From an uncultured Brevibacterium sp. (lineage in GTDB: Bacteria > Actinomycetota > Actinomycetes > Actinomycetales > Brevibacteriaceae): DNA of 17,180 bases. The notes under the pieces are model-generated. The model made no database searches. It saw only the letters and a list, made by a program, of their open reading frames with translations, and was not told the DNA's origin. Location: positions 1-17,180 of the forward strand of contig CABTZE010000029.1 of assembly GCA_902489215.1 (NCBI GenBank), read 5' to 3'. Positions 1-10,415 of this stretch are shown here, one piece after another. Position numbers and translations under genes: made by a program. Within the stretch, counting starts at the first letter, position 1; every line of letters starts with the position of its first letter.

Positions 1-537
1 GGCGATGAAGGTCGAGACGAACTCAATCGGGGTCACGATGATGTACATGAGCGGCGGAACACCGGCCGGGAACAGCTGGCTCTTGAGGTACTTGCCACCG
101 CCCTGGGCCTTGATTCCGGCGCCGATCATCACGAAGTAGGCTACGACGGCCAGCACCAGCGGCATGCCGATGTTCGAGTTCGGCGAAATGTTGAGGAACG
201 GGATGATGCCCGTGATGTTCATGCAGAAGACAGTCAGGAAGATGACGGCGATCAGAGGGAAGAAGCGGTCGCCGTCCTTCTTGCCGAGGATGTCGTGGGC
301 GATTCCCTTGCGGCAGAACTCAAGAGCCATTTCCGCGATCGACTGAGCGCGGGTTGGAACCAGGCGGCCTCCGCGCAGCATCAGCCAGAAGGCAAGCACC
401 ATGAGGAGGGCAACTGCGATCCGGATGATCATGATCCGGTTGAGTTCGAAGGGGGTCCCGGCGAAGAGCACAGCGCTGGGGAAGAACTCTTCGAGCCCTG
501 GTGCGTGGAAGCCTCCTCCCTCTGCGACGAGGGACAT
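1..537 (-). CDS. atpB: F0F1 ATP synthase subunit a (partial, C-terminus outside window)
   Basis: Subunit a of the membrane F0 sector, which forms the proton half-channels beside the c-ring. The visible 179 residues begin MSLVAEGGGFHAPGLEEFF and carry the typical actinobacterial start (FHAPG, then GTPFELNRI at about 27-35). Hydrophobic segments follow at about 36-54, 94-114 and 123-140. The later helix with the essential arginine lies beyond the window edge, so the gene is cut by the window and not visibly damaged. The ATG at 537 is chosen because the family N-terminus starts there; the ribosome site before it is weak. The next gene upstream, an AtpI-like protein, ends at 735, leaving 197 bp. 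The remaining atp genes should follow to the left. The family assignment is certain on sequence; the operon continuation is inferred from known gene order. Confidence 0.95.
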   Translation of the reverse strand, partial: MSLVAEGGGFHAPGLEEFFPSAVLFAGTPFELNRIMIIRIAVALLMVLAFWLMLRGGRLVPTRAQSIAEMALEFCRKGIAHDILGKKDGDRFFPLIAVIFLTVFCMNITGIIPFLNISPNSNIGMPLVLAVVAYFVMIGAGIKAQGGGKYLKSQLFPAGVPPLMYIIVTPIEFVSTFIA

Positions 538-671
538 AGGTGAAGTCAGAGCTGACGCGTTAAACAGGGCTAACTCCCAAAGCTCAGGGCGCACGCACGC
601 ATGCTGTGGCCATATGCGGATGGTCGATGTGTTCGCAGAGCCACTCGAGCGGGCTCCAGAAAAACACACAC

Positions 672-687
672 GATTCCCAGTGGAATC
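672..687 (-). repeat. small inverted repeat in the atpB leader
   Basis: GATTCC and GGAATC form a perfect 6-bp stem with a 4-nt loop. On the minus strand the stem is followed by a GT-rich stretch and five T residues about eight bases later. It could be a weak terminator/attenuator or a leader hairpin, but the stem is short and the T-run is not adjacent. Confidence 0.3.
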
Positions 688-703
688 ATCGCGGTTTGTC
701 TGA

Positions 704-731
704 ATCCTACCAAGCGAGACTTATGATTCAA
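704..731 (-). promoter_or_regulatory. possible promoter for the atp operon
   Basis: Reading leftward, TTGAAT (726-731) is followed after 16 bp by TAGGAT (704-709), a fair match to the vegetative sigma factor boxes. It would start RNA near 697 and give a leader of about 160 nt before atpB. The -35 lies just past the stop codon of the preceding gene. It is the best candidate I found in the 197-bp gap but is only a pattern match. Confidence 0.35.
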
Positions 732-734
732 AAC

Positions 735-1175
735 TCACTCGCGTTTCCCGAGCGTCGGATCAACGGTCGGAATTCGTGCGTTCTGCACCGCCCACGTTTC
801 AATCGCAAGGGACGCCACTGCGCCTGCGACAAGCGTGATGAACAAAACCATCGGATGATAGAAGTCTTTTCCGGAGAGAATCGCAATCACTGCGAAGAGA
901 AGCACGATCTTGACGAGGAAGCCGCCCATTGCCGCACCAGCCGTGACTGCCGGTCCGGCGTCGGCCGTGAACAGCATGATGACCGCGGTGATGCCGAAGA
1001 ACACAAAGGCGACAGCCGCACCGATGAGCGCGCTGTAGACACCGCTCATACCCACCGTCAGTCCCCCGATGAGCGCACCGACCAGTGCAATGGCGACACC
1101 AGCGATCGCACTGAAGAGGAGAATGCGCTGCATGAGCCGGGTGACGGCCTGTGCGCTGGTGGACTGCTGGCTCAT
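735..1175 (-). CDS. AtpI-like small membrane protein (ATP synthase protein I position)
   Basis: A 146-residue hydrophobic protein with four predicted membrane segments at about 18-40, 43-66, 77-100 and 107-128, and a short polar tail ending GKRE. It sits directly before atpB, where actinobacteria carry an AtpI-like protein thought to help c-ring assembly or cation supply; that role comes from position and topology, not from a motif. The start is the ATG at 1175, beginning MSQQSTSAQAV, because it forms an ATGA overlap with the wecA stop at 1172-1174 and has AAGGG upstream. An in-frame extension to 1328 lies wholly inside wecA and is polar junk. Confidence 0.75.
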   Translation of the reverse strand: MSQQSTSAQAVTRLMQRILLFSAIAGVAIALVGALIGGLTVGMSGVYSALIGAAVAFVFFGITAVIMLFTADAGPAVTAGAAMGGFLVKIVLLFAVIAILSGKDFYHPMVLFITLVAGAVASLAIETWAVQNARIPTVDPTLGKRE

Positions 1176-2284
1176 CTTGTGATTTCCCTTCGATAGCGAC
1201 GCCGGGCGATCACCGGATAGAAGGTGACCGCGAGTGTAATGAGAAGGCTGATGCCCACAACAATGATGACGATGTCTGTTGGAAACAGCAGGAAGCCGAT
1301 CGCACCGAAAGCGAAGTCCGCTGTCCACAGGTACATGATGAGAACTGCGCGCGCGTGTGAATGGCCCAGGCGCAACATGCGGTGGTGAAGGTGCTTGGCA
1401 TCCGCGCTGAACGGCGACTTCCCTGCCGCCATTCGCCGGACAACAGCCAGGAAGAGGTCGATGAGCGGCAGCGCCATAACGGCGAGGGGCAGGATGATCG
1501 GCATGTAGGCGGCGAAGACGCGCTCATTGGACAGAAGCGCGGGATCGACCTGTCCCGTGACGCGAATTGTCGATGCGGCCAGCAGAAGGCCGATGAGCAT
1601 CGAGCCTGAGTCACCCATGAAGATTCGGGAGGGGTTGAAGTTGTGCGGCAGGAAGCCGATGCAGGCGCCCACGAGAAGGGCGATGATGAGCGAAGCCAGG
1701 TTCGCGTAGCTGGCGGGGCTCGTGTCCACTGCCAGCTGATAGCTGTAGATGAAGAAGGCAATGCCGCCGATTGTCACGACGCCGCTGGCAAGTCCGTCGA
1801 GTCCGTCGACAAAGTTGACGGCGTTGATGGTGACCAGAACGACGAACACAGTGAGAATGACGGACATGCGCGGCGATCCCACGATGATGTCCACCCACGG
1901 GATCGACAGCATTGCCACGCCGTTGAGCGCCATAAACCCTGCGGCAAGCGCCTGTCCGGCGAGCTTCGCAGCCCAGTTGATGTCCCAGATGTCATCGATG
2001 ACGCCGATGAGCACCAGAAGACCTCCGGCGCCGGCAACGCCGATGATGGGAGCGGGATTGTCGAACAGATGCCGCAGGAACGGCGTTTGGGATGCGAACA
2101 GCAGTCCCACGAGCACGCCTGCGTAAATGGCGACCCCGCCGAGCCTGGGTGTGGGCACCGAGTGGACGTCGCGGTCGCGCAGCGGCGAGAAGATGAGTCC
2201 GCGTTCGGCCACGCGTCGGACCATGGGCGTCACAAGATAGGACACGATGGCCGACACGACGACGATGAACAGGTAGACGCGCAT
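1172..2284 (-). CDS. wecA: polyprenyl-phosphate GlcNAc-1-phosphate transferase (WecA/TagO/Rfe type)
   Basis: An integral membrane enzyme that moves a sugar-1-phosphate, normally GlcNAc-1-P from UDP-GlcNAc, onto polyprenyl phosphate at the inner face of the membrane, starting a lipid-linked glycan. The 370 residues contain the family motifs in order: the acidic pair in VIDDIWD at 95-101, NAVNFVDGLDGLASG at 154-168, FNPSRIFMGDSGS at 216-228, and HLHHRMLRLGHSH at 298-310. The His-rich last motif separates WecA/TagO from MraY. Ten or eleven hydrophobic segments are visible. It starts at ATG 2284, which overlaps the upstream TGA by one base (TGATG), and it overlaps the next gene by ATGA. The exact sugar cannot be read from sequence. 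In mycobacteria the gene at this place is called rfe/wecA and primes the arabinogalactan linker. Confidence 0.9.
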   Translation of the reverse strand: MRVYLFIVVVSAIVSYLVTPMVRRVAERGLIFSPLRDRDVHSVPTPRLGGVAIYAGVLVGLLFASQTPFLRHLFDNPAPIIGVAGAGGLLVLIGVIDDIWDINWAAKLAGQALAAGFMALNGVAMLSIPWVDIIVGSPRMSVILTVFVVLVTINAVNFVDGLDGLASGVVTIGGIAFFIYSYQLAVDTSPASYANLASLIIALLVGACIGFLPHNFNPSRIFMGDSGSMLIGLLLAASTIRVTGQVDPALLSNERVFAAYMPIILPLAVMALPLIDLFLAVVRRMAAGKSPFSADAKHLHHRMLRLGHSHARAVLIMYLWTADFAFGAIGFLLFPTDIVIIVVGISLLITLAVTFYPVIARRRYRREITR

Positions 2285-3015
2285 CAGCCGTCCCTATCGG
2301 CCTCTCCGGCAGCGGGCGCCCGGTCAGCAGCGGCTCCCTCAGCAGGCACCTCGGGATCTTCCGGCTCCTGGCCGACGTCGAGCAGGTTCGGCACGTGCTC
2401 TGCCAGCGCCGCGTAGGAAATGGGCCCCGAGCGCACAACGCGCGGCGGCTGTGCGGTCATGTCGATGATGGTCGACGCCCCCTGCCCTGCAGCAGCACCG
2501 GAGTCGAGGTACACCTCGATGTTCTCTCCCAGCATCTCTTCAGCGTCTTCAACTGTCACCGCCGCCGGCTGACCGTGTGTGTTGGCTGATGAAACAGCGA
2601 GTGGGCCGGTGCGGCGCAGCACGTCGAGCGCCGGTTCGTGGTCGGGCATGCGTACAGCCACTGTGCCGTGGGTGTCGCCGAGGTCCCAGTCGAGCATGGG
2701 CTGCGCGCGGCAGATTATTGTCAGCGCCCCGGGCCAGAACTCTGCTGTGAGCGCCATGGTTGCAGCGTCGACGCCCTCGGCGATTCCCATGAGGGTTTCC
2801 GGGCGGGCGATGAGCACGGGCGGCGGCATGGTGCGGTCGCGGCCCTTGGCTTCAAGGAGGCGCTCAACCGCTTCGGGTGAAAAGGCGTCGGCAGCGACAC
2901 CGTAGACGGTGTCTGTGGGCAGCACGATGAGCTTGCCGTCTTCGATGACCCGTGCGGCTTCGGCTATCACGAGGTCATGCACCTCTGAGCTGCGAAGGTC
3001 ATAGTGCCTCGACAT
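2284..3015 (-). CDS. L-threonylcarbamoyladenylate synthase (Sua5/YrdC/TsaC family)
   Basis: A cytosolic enzyme making threonylcarbamoyl-AMP from threonine, bicarbonate and ATP, the first step toward t6A37 in ANN-decoding tRNAs. The 243 residues show the YrdC fold signatures: LPTDTVYGVAADAF at 32-45, the basic stretch LEAKGRDRTMPPPVLIA at 54-70, FWPGALTII at 93-101, AVSSANTHGQPA at 140-151 and GASTIID at 179-185. After about residue 212 there is an acidic, Ala/Pro-rich tail with no Sua5 domain, so it is a short TsaC-like form. The start is ATG 3015, preceded by GAGGAGA and beginning MSRHYDLRSS, a common actinobacterial start. It overlaps the end of prmC by 17 bp; a longer frame to 3165 would lie inside prmC and lacks family similarity. 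Confidence 0.92.
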   Translation of the reverse strand: MSRHYDLRSSEVHDLVIAEAARVIEDGKLIVLPTDTVYGVAADAFSPEAVERLLEAKGRDRTMPPPVLIARPETLMGIAEGVDAATMALTAEFWPGALTIICRAQPMLDWDLGDTHGTVAVRMPDHEPALDVLRRTGPLAVSSANTHGQPAAVTVEDAEEMLGENIEVYLDSGAAAGQGASTIIDMTAQPPRVVRSGPISYAALAEHVPNLLDVGQEPEDPEVPAEGAAADRAPAAGEADRDG

Positions 3016-3910
3016 GGGTCTCCTCGTGTGGTGTGAAGCCGGTGGTGAAACGTTCCCTGCCAGTGTAGTCGCGGTGGACTTCCACCCGTTCAAAGCCCGC
3101 TTGGGCGAAAGCGGCGTGCATCTGGCGCCCCTGATACTCGGCGTGTTCGACGGCCAGAGCGCCACCGGGAGCTGCGATCTTCACCGCGTGAGCGATGAGT
3201 GCGCGGGGAAAATCCATGCCGTCCTCTCCCCCGCCGTACAGGGCGATCTCGGGATCAGCCTCGACTTCCGGCAGCTTCGGCTGGCGCGCACGGTCGACAT
3301 AAGGCGGGTTCGACACCACGAGGTCGACCGGGGACTCCGGAAAGAACTGCAGGGCGTCACCCTGGACGACTGCGCACTGCGAACCACAGCGGCTGAGCAC
3401 TTCAGCGTGATTCTCAATGTTCTTCTGTGCCCACTTGTAGGCGGTCGGGCTCAGTTCGATGCCGGTTGCCGAGGTGCCTCCCACCTCGGTCGCCAAAGAC
3501 AGGGCCAGCGCCGAGGTGCCGGTGCACAGATCCAGCACCTGCCGGCTGCCGCGGGGTCGGCTGCGCAGAAAGTCAATGCCCCACTGGGCGAGAAGCTCAG
3601 TTTCGGGGCGGGGAATGAAAACACCGGGGCCGACAGCCAGGTCGAGGTGTCGGAAGGGAGCCTGTCCGGTGATGTGCTGAAGCGGCACTCGTTCGCTCCG
3701 GCGTGTCAGCGCATCTTCAAGCCGATCCAGAACATCGTCGGGAACAGCTGGATCCGACAGGAGCTTCAGCGACAGCTCCTTGGCCTCACTCCCCCAGGCC
3801 CAGGCCAGAAGAAGGCGAGCCTCCGCATCGTAGGCTTCGATGTTCGCGCGGCGCAGCCGAGCGGCTGCGGAAGACAGAATCTGCCGAGCGCGGAGCGGAT
3901 CAGAAGACAA
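2999..3910 (-). CDS. prmC: release factor glutamine N5-methyltransferase PrmC (HemK)
   Basis: Methylates the glutamine of the GGQ motif in class I release factors using S-adenosylmethionine, improving termination. The 303 residues have the helical N-terminal release-factor-binding domain followed by the Rossmann methyltransferase. Motifs seen are PLQHITGQAPFRHLDL at 76-91, VFIPRPETELL at 97-107, the SAM loop VLDLCTGTSALALSLA at 125-140 (GT replaces the more usual GSG) and the catalytic SNPPYVD at 200-206. The start is TTG at 3910, directly after the prfA stop (TGATTG), with an AGGAGA ribosome site inside the prfA tail. The gene follows its own substrate, prfA, as in most bacteria. Confidence 0.95.
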   Translation of the reverse strand: MSSDPLRARQILSSAAARLRRANIEAYDAEARLLLAWAWGSEAKELSLKLLSDPAVPDDVLDRLEDALTRRSERVPLQHITGQAPFRHLDLAVGPGVFIPRPETELLAQWGIDFLRSRPRGSRQVLDLCTGTSALALSLATEVGGTSATGIELSPTAYKWAQKNIENHAEVLSRCGSQCAVVQGDALQFFPESPVDLVVSNPPYVDRARQPKLPEVEADPEIALYGGGEDGMDFPRALIAHAVKIAAPGGALAVEHAEYQGRQMHAAFAQAGFERVEVHRDYTGRERFTTGFTPHEETHVEAL

Positions 3911-4989
3911 TCAGCCGATCTCCTCGAGCCGCTCAGCCCGTTCAGCCGCGCGCAGAGATTCGACAACCTCGTCCAAGCGGCCGTCAAGAACCTGGTCGAG
4001 GTTGTAGGCCTTGTACCCGGTCCGGTGGTCGACGATGCGGTTTTCTGGGAAGTTGTAGGTGCGGACGCGTTCCGAACGGTCCACCGAGCGAACCTGTGAG
4101 CGGCGCGCGCTCTGGGCTTCTGCGGCTGCCTCTTCGGCCTGCTTGGCCAGCAGGCGCGCACGAAGGATCCGCATAGCCGCCTCGCGGTTCTGCAGCTGCG
4201 ATTTCTCGTTCTGACAGCTGGCGACGATTCCCGTGGGCAGGTGGGTGATGCGCACCGCGGAGTCTGTCGTGTTGACCGACTGGCCACCGGGTCCAGACGA
4301 ACGGTAGACGTCGATCCGCAGATCGTTGTCGTCGATGCGGATCTCGTCGGGTTCGTCGACTTCAGGAAACACCATGACGCCGGCGGCAGATGTGTGGATG
4401 CGTCCCTGCGATTCCGTCACGGGAACCCGCTGCACGCGGTGCACCCCGCCTTCGAACTTCATCCAGCCGTAGACGCCGCCTTCGCGCGACTTGACGGCCA
4501 AGGTGATGTCCTTCCAACCGCCCAAAGCGGTTTCCGTGGAGTCGAGAACCTCAACGCTCCAACCCCGGTTGGACGCCCAGTGCCGGTACATGTTGACAAG
4601 GTCAGCAGCGAACAGGGCGGATTCATCGCCGCCTTCGCCGGCTTTGACCTCCAGAAGAGCATCGCGGACGTCATCGGGATCTTTGGGAACGAGCAGTTCT
4701 CGCAGTCGCTCTTCGAGATCGGCAATCACACCGTCCAAGCGGTGTGCTTCTTCGGCAAAAGAGCTGTCCTCTTCGGCAAGCTCAGCGGCAGCCGCACGGT
4801 CGCTGCGAGCCGCGTCAATCGCATCGACGCAGGTTTTGACCTGGCCAAGCTCGGAGTATCGCCTGGTCAGCTTGCGGGTCCGCCCCGCATCGGCGAGCAC
4901 GTCCGGATCGGCGAGTTCCGCCTCGATCCGGTCGTGCTCGTCGATGAGCGAGCGGACACTGGCTTCCAGCTGCGAAGAGTCAAGCGCCA

Positions 4990-4990
<1 letters not shown>
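3911..4990 (-). CDS. prfA: peptide chain release factor 1
   Basis: RF1 reads UAA and UAG in the ribosomal A site and triggers peptide release. Its 359 residues match the usual RF1 length. Visible are the coiled N-terminal domain (about 1-105), the conserved KAGEGGDESALFA at 116-128, the codon-recognition tripeptide PVT at 190-192 within RVQRVPVTESQGRIHTSA, and the catalytic GGQ at 235-237 in SSGPGGQSVNTTDSAVR. P-x-T, rather than the SPF of RF2, marks it as RF1. Gln237 is the predicted target of the downstream PrmC. The ATG at 4990 overlaps the rho stop by one base (TGATG). Confidence 0.97.
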
Positions 4991-6873
<1,883 letters not shown>

Positions 6874-7050
6874 GAAGGTTCCTTCTCCCTCGTTCGGCTG
6901 AAGCACACAGAGGCATTCAGCAATGGTCTGCACATGAAAGTGACTGTGAAAGCACCAGCGTGGGTGCTGAGGTGACTGTTCTTCATCGGAGACAGAATCT
7001 GTCGATCCGAACATCACAGCGGAGCGCTGCGGAAGAACGTGTCAAGCATA
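6874..7050 (-). promoter_or_regulatory. rho 5' leader and likely promoter region
   Basis: Between the thrB terminator and rho lies a long untranslated stretch. Reading leftward it holds a perfect TTGACA (7040-7045), although no good -10 box follows at 16-18 bp, and TATGCT (7045-7050), which could itself be a -10. It also contains a 13-bp palindrome (GACAGA-T-TCTGTC, 6991-7003) and a 6-bp hairpin (6951-6956 with 6963-6968). Rho genes are often autoregulated by attenuation in the leader, and these structures would suit that, but this is inference. Confidence 0.4.
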
Positions 7051-7072
7051 ACGCGAAAAATCGCGCTAAAGC

Positions 7073-7105
7073 GAATCCGCGCGCCGATGAGCGGCGCGCG
7101 GATTC
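7073..7105 (-). terminator. intrinsic terminator after thrB
   Basis: A perfect 14-bp stem (7073-7086 paired with 7092-7105, loop 7087-7091), nearly all G/C at its core, begins four bases past the thrB stop codon. On the minus strand it is followed by GCTTTAGCGCGATTTTT, so a T-rich tail is present though split. A second small stem (CGCGA/TCGCG) surrounds the T-run. It should close the argS-thrB block. Confidence 0.8.
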
Positions 7106-7108
7106 CCT

Positions 7109-8038
7109 TTATGCATCGGTTCGGGTGATGGTCGCTCCGAAGTCTGCTATCGAAGCTGCAATGACCTCGGCGTCATCGTCGCCGAGGACAGAAACAACTT
7201 CTTCGCGCAGGTTTTCCCCGGTGCCCAGAACGAGCGCCGTCGGCCCTGCACCCGAAACAACCGCGGCGAGTCCGTGTGCGCGCAGCGCATCGACCCGAGC
7301 CAGTGTTTCCGGCATCGCCGGCCTGCGGTACTCCTGGTGCAGGCGGTCTTCTGTCGCGGCGAACAGCAGCGACGGATCGCGGCCGATCGCATGGACGAAC
7401 AGTGCCGCCGCTGCCGAGTTCGCCACCGCGTCAGCGTGCGGAATCTGTTCGGGAATGAACGAACGCGCATAGTCGGTGTCCAGCTTCGTGTCCGGCACGA
7501 TGAGCACTGCTCGCACAGCCGGGTGGGCCGGGACTGACACCGACCGAGGATTGCCGTCGCGGTCGAGTGTGCTGATGGACACCCCACCGAACAGAGCCGG
7601 CGCGGCGTTGTCAGCGTGCCCCTCGTAATGAACCGCCCAGGCGAGCCTTTCAGCTTCAGTCAGTTCGCCTCGTCCCGCGAAGGCAAGAAGAGCATCGGCA
7701 ATCGAGATTCCCGCGACAACAGCGGCAGCCGATGACCCCATCCCCCTCGAATGCGGAATCGCATTGGAACAGCGCAGAGTCAGCCGGTCGGCCAGCGCAC
7801 CGTGAGCGTGGTGATCGAGCACTTCGCGCACGACCCTGTGGATCAAGTGGTCCGAGGAGGTGGGCACCTGACCGTCGCCCTGCCCGGTGACCTCAACACA
7901 GCTGTCGAGGTCAACCCGCTCGGGGTGAAGCTCCGCCACCACTTCGTCGGCAATGTCGAGGGCGAGCCCGAAAGTGTCGTACCCGGGGCCCAGGTTGGCC
8001 GACGTCGCAGGGACCGAGACCTCGATGCTGTAGGGCAT
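7109..8038 (-). CDS. thrB: homoserine kinase
   Basis: Phosphorylates homoserine with ATP to O-phosphohomoserine, the substrate of ThrC. The 309 residues are normal for this GHMP-family kinase. Family marks are VPATSANLGPGYDTFGLAL at 9-27 (substrate region), the GHMP phosphate loop IPHSRGMGSSAAAVVAG at 94-110, and a C-terminal glycine-rich VVSGAGPTALVLG motif near residues 260-272. It starts at ATG 8038 after GGAGAG, only two bases past the thrC stop, and is the last gene of its block before the terminator. Confidence 0.95.
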   Translation of the reverse strand: MPYSIEVSVPATSANLGPGYDTFGLALDIADEVVAELHPERVDLDSCVEVTGQGDGQVPTSSDHLIHRVVREVLDHHAHGALADRLTLRCSNAIPHSRGMGSSAAAVVAGISIADALLAFAGRGELTEAERLAWAVHYEGHADNAAPALFGGVSISTLDRDGNPRSVSVPAHPAVRAVLIVPDTKLDTDYARSFIPEQIPHADAVANSAAAALFVHAIGRDPSLLFAATEDRLHQEYRRPAMPETLARVDALRAHGLAAVVSGAGPTALVLGTGENLREEVVSVLGDDDAEVIAASIADFGATITRTDA

Positions 8039-8040
8039 TA

Positions 8041-9111
8041 TCAGCTCTCCAGGCCCAGTGCACGGGCCGCGCTGACAGCGTCAACGGGCACACTCTTGGC
8101 TTCGAATTCGCCTTCTGCCGCTTTGAGCGCCCAGTCTGCGTCTTTGAGTCCATGTCCGGTGACGGTGCACACGATGACAGCACCTTGAGGCACCCGTCCG
8201 GCTTCGTGCATTTTCAGCAGTCCGGCGATCGAGGCGGCCGAACCTGGCTCGATGAAGATGCCCTCGGTTGAGGACAGCAGACGGTGAGCGCGGATGATCT
8301 GCTCGTCTTCCACCGAATCGATAAGACCGCCCGATTCGTCACGGGCCGCAATCGCTTTGTCCCACGATGCGGGGTTGCCGATCCGAATGGCGGTTGCAAT
8401 CGTCTCCGGTTCGTCAACCGGGTGGCCGGTGACAAGCGGAGCCGCGCCGGCAGCCTGGAAGCCCCACATGTGCGGGGTCGATTCAGCCAGGCCCTTCTGG
8501 GCGTACTCGGTGTAGCCCTTCCAGTAGGCCGTGATGTTGCCGGCGTTGCCCACGGGCAGCGCGTGAATGTCCGGTGCCTTGCCGAGAGCATCGACAACTT
8601 CAAAGGCGGCTGTCTTCTGGCCTTCGATACGATCGGGGTTAACCGAGTTGACAAGGTGAACCGGGTAGGACTCCGACAGCTTGCGGCACAGTGTCAGGCA
8701 GTCATCGAAGTTGCCGTCGACTTCCAGAAGCTGAGCGCCATGAGCAACGGCCTGGCTCATTTTGCCGGGAGCGATCTTGCCCTTCGGCACTAGAACCGCG
8801 CACGTCATGCCGGCCTTCGTCGCATAGGCGGCTGCCGATGCCGAAGTGTTGCCGGTTGAAGCGCAGATGACGGCCTTTGCGCCCGCGGCCTTGGCTGCGG
8901 TGATCGCGGCGGTCATACCGCGGTCCTTGAACGAACCGGTGGGGTTCATTCCCTCATATTTGACGTAGACCTCAGCGCCGGTGTGCGCCGAGAGCTTCTC
9001 AGCGAAGATCAGCGGGGTGCCGCCCTCGCCGAGCGAAACAGGCTGGGCCTGCGGATCGATTGCAAGGTGTTCGCGGTATTCGGTCACGACCCCGCGCCAC
9101 TGGTGTGCCAT
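8041..9111 (-). CDS. thrC: threonine synthase
   Basis: A PLP enzyme converting O-phosphohomoserine to threonine and phosphate. From the chosen ATG at 9111 it has 356 residues, the size of the short bacterial/actinobacterial form. Seen are LGEGGTPLI at 27-35, the PLP lysine in NPTGSFKDRGM (Lys62), the phosphate-binding STGNTSASAAAYA at 85-97, and the later PVGNAGNITAYWKGY. The frame also has a GTG at 9123 that overlaps the hom stop as GTGA. I prefer the ATG because MAHQWRG matches the usual beginning (HQWRGLIEEYR type), but translation from the GTG would add only four residues and cannot be excluded. Confidence 0.94.
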   Translation of the reverse strand: MAHQWRGVVTEYREHLAIDPQAQPVSLGEGGTPLIFAEKLSAHTGAEVYVKYEGMNPTGSFKDRGMTAAITAAKAAGAKAVICASTGNTSASAAAYATKAGMTCAVLVPKGKIAPGKMSQAVAHGAQLLEVDGNFDDCLTLCRKLSESYPVHLVNSVNPDRIEGQKTAAFEVVDALGKAPDIHALPVGNAGNITAYWKGYTEYAQKGLAESTPHMWGFQAAGAAPLVTGHPVDEPETIATAIRIGNPASWDKAIAARDESGGLIDSVEDEQIIRAHRLLSSTEGIFIEPGSAASIAGLLKMHEAGRVPQGAVIVCTVTGHGLKDADWALKAAEGEFEAKSVPVDAVSAARALGLES

Positions 9112-9119
9112 GGTCTTTC

Positions 9120-10415
9120 TCACTGTCCTTCGATGCGCAGAATCGACACGACGTCATCTACCACGTCGAGCGCGCGCAGCCGCTCAACGGTCGCCGCGAG
9201 AGCGGATTCGCTCGCACTGTGCGTTGCCACCACGAGTTTGGCGCGCGGGTCAGCCGCGTCGTCAAGGCTGGTCTGTTCGACCAGCTTGATGGATACCTCT
9301 TGGTCAAGGAACACCTCGGTCACGGTGTGCAGCACGCCCGGGCGGTCCTGCACGGCCAGTGTGATGTGGTAGCGGGTGGTGATGTCGTCAATCGGGACGA
9401 TCGGCAGGGAATCGCCTTCGAGCTTGCGGTACTGTCCGGCACCGCCGAGCACCTTGCGACGAGCAACCGACACGAGGTCGCCGAGCACAGCGGACGATGT
9501 CGGGGCTCCCCCAGCTCCCTGTCCGTAGAACATGAGCTCACCGGCGGCCTCGGCTTCAACGAACACGGCGTTGAACGCCCCTCCCACGCTTGCCAGAGCG
9601 TGGTCTGCCGGGATCAGCGCCGGGTAGACGCGCGCCGAGATTCCGCCGTCCGGGATCCTTTCGCAGATCGCCAGAAGCTTAATGGTGAAGCCCTGGCTGG
9701 CGGCGGTCGCAATCATGTCCGCGGTGATGCTCTCAATGCCCTCAACGTGAACGTCATCGATGCTCACGGAGCTGTGGAACGCCAGCGAAGCCAGAATCGC
9801 AGCCTTGGCAGCAGCGTCGTGGCCGCCGACATCGGCCGTCGGATCGGCTTCTGCGTAGCCCAGTTCCTGTGCGGTCTTCAGCGCGTGGTCATAGTCCCAC
9901 CCCTTGGCTTCCATCGCATCGAGGATGAAGTTCGTGGTGCCGTTGACGATGCCGAGAACGCGGGTGATGCGGTCACCGGCAAGCGAGTCGCCGACGGGGC
10001 GGATGATGGGGATGGCGCCTGCCACTGCGGCTTCGTACTCAAGGCGGACCTTCGCCTTGTCAGCGGCGGCGAAGAGTTCGCCGGAGTGCTTGGCCAGAAG
10101 CGCTTTGTTGGCGGTGACGACCGAAGCGCCGGCGTCCAGCGCCTTGATCAGCAGCTCGCGGGCGGGTTCGAGGCCGCCCATGAGCTCGACGACGATATCG
10201 GCGCCTTCGATCGCCTTGTTGAGGTCGTCAGTGATGAGCTCGGCTGGAATGCCGGGGCGAGCTTTCGACGTGTCACGCACTCCGACGGACATGAGCTCAA
10301 GCGGGCTTCCAATGCGCTCGGTGAAGCTGTCGGCGCGGTTGAGAATCGCGTCAGCGACTTCGCTGCCGACAGTTCCCGCTCCGAGCAGGGCTACCTTTAG
10401 AGGCTGGGCGCTCAT
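9120..10415 (-). CDS. hom: homoserine dehydrogenase with C-terminal ACT domain
   Basis: Reduces aspartate semialdehyde to homoserine with NAD(P)H, the branch point to threonine and methionine. The 431 residues hold a Rossmann nucleotide loop LLGAGTVGSEVA at 10-21, VELMGG at 76-81, the conserved NGTTNFIL at 158-165, the catalytic stretch DPTADVGGHDAAAK ending in Lys204, and a C-terminal ACT domain at about 348-428, which in this family gives feedback inhibition by threonine. No aspartokinase domain is fused. It starts at ATG 10415 in an ATGA overlap with lysA. Confidence 0.96.
   Translation of the reverse strand: MSAQPLKVALLGAGTVGSEVADAILNRADSFTERIGSPLELMSVGVRDTSKARPGIPAELITDDLNKAIEGADIVVELMGGLEPARELLIKALDAGASVVTANKALLAKHSGELFAAADKAKVRLEYEAAVAGAIPIIRPVGDSLAGDRITRVLGIVNGTTNFILDAMEAKGWDYDHALKTAQELGYAEADPTADVGGHDAAAKAAILASLAFHSSVSIDDVHVEGIESITADMIATAASQGFTIKLLAICERIPDGGISARVYPALIPADHALASVGGAFNAVFVEAEAAGELMFYGQGAGGAPTSSAVLGDLVSVARRKVLGGAGQYRKLEGDSLPIVPIDDITTRYHITLAVQDRPGVLHTVTEVFLDQEVSIKLVEQTSLDDAADPRAKLVVATHSASESALAATVERLRALDVVDDVVSILRIEGQ

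Noticed and set aside
3014..4099. 361-codon plus-strand frame opposite prmC and prfA
   Set aside because: prmC and prfA have full motif sets on the minus strand; the opposite frame has no domain and is an effect of GC-rich codon bias.
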